From positions 1 to 7,444 of the forward strand of contig JAURKN010000154.1 in NCBI GenBank assembly GCA_030831725.1: 7,444 nucleotides of DNA, given 5' to 3'. The notes under the pieces were generated by a model. The model was not told the DNA's origin and searched no databases. It saw nothing but the letters and a program-made list of their open reading frames with translations. This document shows, piece after piece, positions 6,371 through 7,444 of this stretch (its first letter is position 1; every line of letters starts with the position of its first letter). Origin of the DNA: Ferruginibacter sp. Its GTDB lineage: Bacteria; Bacteroidota; Bacteroidia; Chitinophagales; Chitinophagaceae. The position numbers and the translations under genes are program-made.

Positions 6371-7444
6371 ATGAAACAATGGCTTACTTATTTTGGCAAG
6401 AATAACCTGATTACCTCAAACGAAATCAGACGTATCGATAAGTTGAATAGCTTAAACGATGATGCCCTTCTGCATGCCTATGAAAAGCGTTTTTTGCAAT
6501 TATTCCGTCATGCGATCAAACACTCTGCATTTTACAGAAATCTATACTTCAAATCAGGAATAGGCCCCAACGACATCAAACATTTGGATGACATAACCAA
6601 ACTTCCAATCGTTGACAGAGAAATGTTGAAAGACAATATCGATGATAATTTTATCGGCTGGTCTACATTAAAAGTGAAAGGATACACAAGCGGTACTACA
6701 GGAACACCTCTTACTTTATATCGCACCTATGATGATATAGCCAGAGAGCAAGCCTATATCAGACATTACCGTGGTCAAAAAGGATGGAAATTAGGAGAAC
6801 CGTTGCTTTCCATAAGAGGCATGCTGGGAAAATCAGTCGATTACGAATATTTCAAGCCGGCAAACATTTTATACATCTCAAGTCCGAATATCAACGCTTC
6901 TACGATTGATATGTACTACAAACTAATTAAAGATTTTGCACCTAAAGCGGTTGAGGCCTTCCCGAGCTATTTGCACAAACTCTGCATGGAACTTGAAAAG
7001 AAAAATCTGGAATTGAAAATTCCATTGAGTTTCACCTCATCAGAAACTTTATATTCCTGGCAACGAAAAAAAGCAGAAGATTTTTTACAAACAAAACTGT
7101 ATGACTGGTATGGTACTGCAGAAAGAACCATCTTATTGGCAAATGATGAGGAAGGCAAATATCATCCCGGTGCATTGTATGGCATCTCAGAGTTTCAAAA
7201 AGACCATGTAATCACAACAGGCTTGATAAATAATCATTTCCCGCTAATTCGATACAAGGTGCCTGACACCATTGTAACAAGAGATACAGACTTCTACAAA
7301 AACATCATCCGACCTGAAATTTTAAGCATAGAAGGTAGGGCTAGTGCAAATGTTGATTTGAAAGACGGCTCCGTAGTGGGCTGTCTTGACCATACTTTCA
7401 AAGGGGTACCATATATTGAGATGGCTCAAATCCATCAATACGAT
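6371..7444 (+). CDS. PaaK/CapK-like adenylate-forming ligase, 3' end cut by window
   Basis: The frame runs 358 codons from ATG 6371 to the last base without a stop. Relatives are about 430-460 residues, so roughly the last fifth is missing. Phenylacetate-CoA ligase and CapK family features appear in order: HAIKHSAFYRNLYFKSG then LDDITKLPIVDREML in the N-terminal 85 residues; the phosphate-binding loop YTSGTTGTP (105-113); WYGTAER (246-252), with Glu251 as the usual metal-binding residue; LIRYKVPD (292-299); and the hinge EGR (321-323) followed by DGSVVG and a DHTFK...AQIHQ stretch. Such enzymes activate a carboxylic acid as acyl-AMP, often forming acyl-CoA. CapK-type members are common in capsule loci, where their substrates are mostly unknown. 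At 294-299 the usual RYxTGD or RYDIGD reads RYKVPD, losing the Gly before the conserved Asp. No Shine-Dalgarno precedes the ATG; the gap to the propeller gene is 53 bases. Confidence 0.88.
   Translation, partial: MKQWLTYFGKNNLITSNEIRRIDKLNSLNDDALLHAYEKRFLQLFRHAIKHSAFYRNLYFKSGIGPNDIKHLDDITKLPIVDREMLKDNIDDNFIGWSTLKVKGYTSGTTGTPLTLYRTYDDIAREQAYIRHYRGQKGWKLGEPLLSIRGMLGKSVDYEYFKPANILYISSPNINASTIDMYYKLIKDFAPKAVEAFPSYLHKLCMELEKKNLELKIPLSFTSSETLYSWQRKKAEDFLQTKLYDWYGTAERTILLANDEEGKYHPGALYGISEFQKDHVITTGLINNHFPLIRYKVPDTIVTRDTDFYKNIIRPEILSIEGRASANVDLKDGSVVGCLDHTFKGVPYIEMAQIHQYD

Overview
The window is one uninterrupted stretch of a cell-surface or extracellular polysaccharide locus. Seven genes lie head to tail on the + strand, and the two outer ones are cut by the window edges. 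The DNA is AT-rich (roughly mid-30s % GC by eye). None of the six visible start codons has a clear Shine-Dalgarno sequence at normal spacing; the bases in front of them are mostly A/T. Weak or absent Shine-Dalgarno sequences and this mix of families (NodB-type deacetylase, Wzx, Wzy, GT4, FemAB-like, CapK-like) fit a member of the Bacteroidota. That assignment is an inference from style, not from a marker gene.

Layout: (1) 2-685, C-terminal part of a polysaccharide deacetylase, beginning just before its TVDDG motif. (2) 687-1994, Wzy / O-antigen ligase-type membrane protein. (3) 2019-3452, Wzx-type flippase. (4) 3502-4662, GT4 glycosyltransferase. (5) 4666-5412, single-domain FemAB/GNAT-like transferase, carrying a perfect 12-bp inverted repeat inside its coding sequence. 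(6) 5430-6317, stand-alone beta-propeller protein resembling the N-terminal domain of plant GINT1 and GH43-like folds. (7) 6371 to the window end, PaaK/CapK-like adenylate-forming ligase missing its C-terminus. Gaps between genes are 1, 24, 49, 3, 17 and 53 bases, with no convincing promoter or terminator, so co-transcription is likely. No stretch longer than 300 bases lacks a gene. I see no RNA genes, insertion sequences or CRISPR repeats.

How the genes may work together: GT4 adds a sugar to a lipid-linked unit on the cytoplasmic face, Wzx moves the unit across the inner membrane, and Wzy polymerises or ligates it in the periplasm. The remaining four genes look like modification functions. 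The deacetylase can expose a free amine. The CapK-like enzyme can activate a carboxylic acid. The FemAB/GNAT-like protein can transfer an acyl or aminoacyl group. The propeller protein is probably a carbohydrate-acting or carbohydrate-binding partner. That combined scheme is a hypothesis. The families are mostly familiar, and I see no clearly unprecedented system. The least-understood parts are the stand-alone propeller gene, the short FemAB-like gene and the CapK-like ligase with an altered nucleotide-binding motif.
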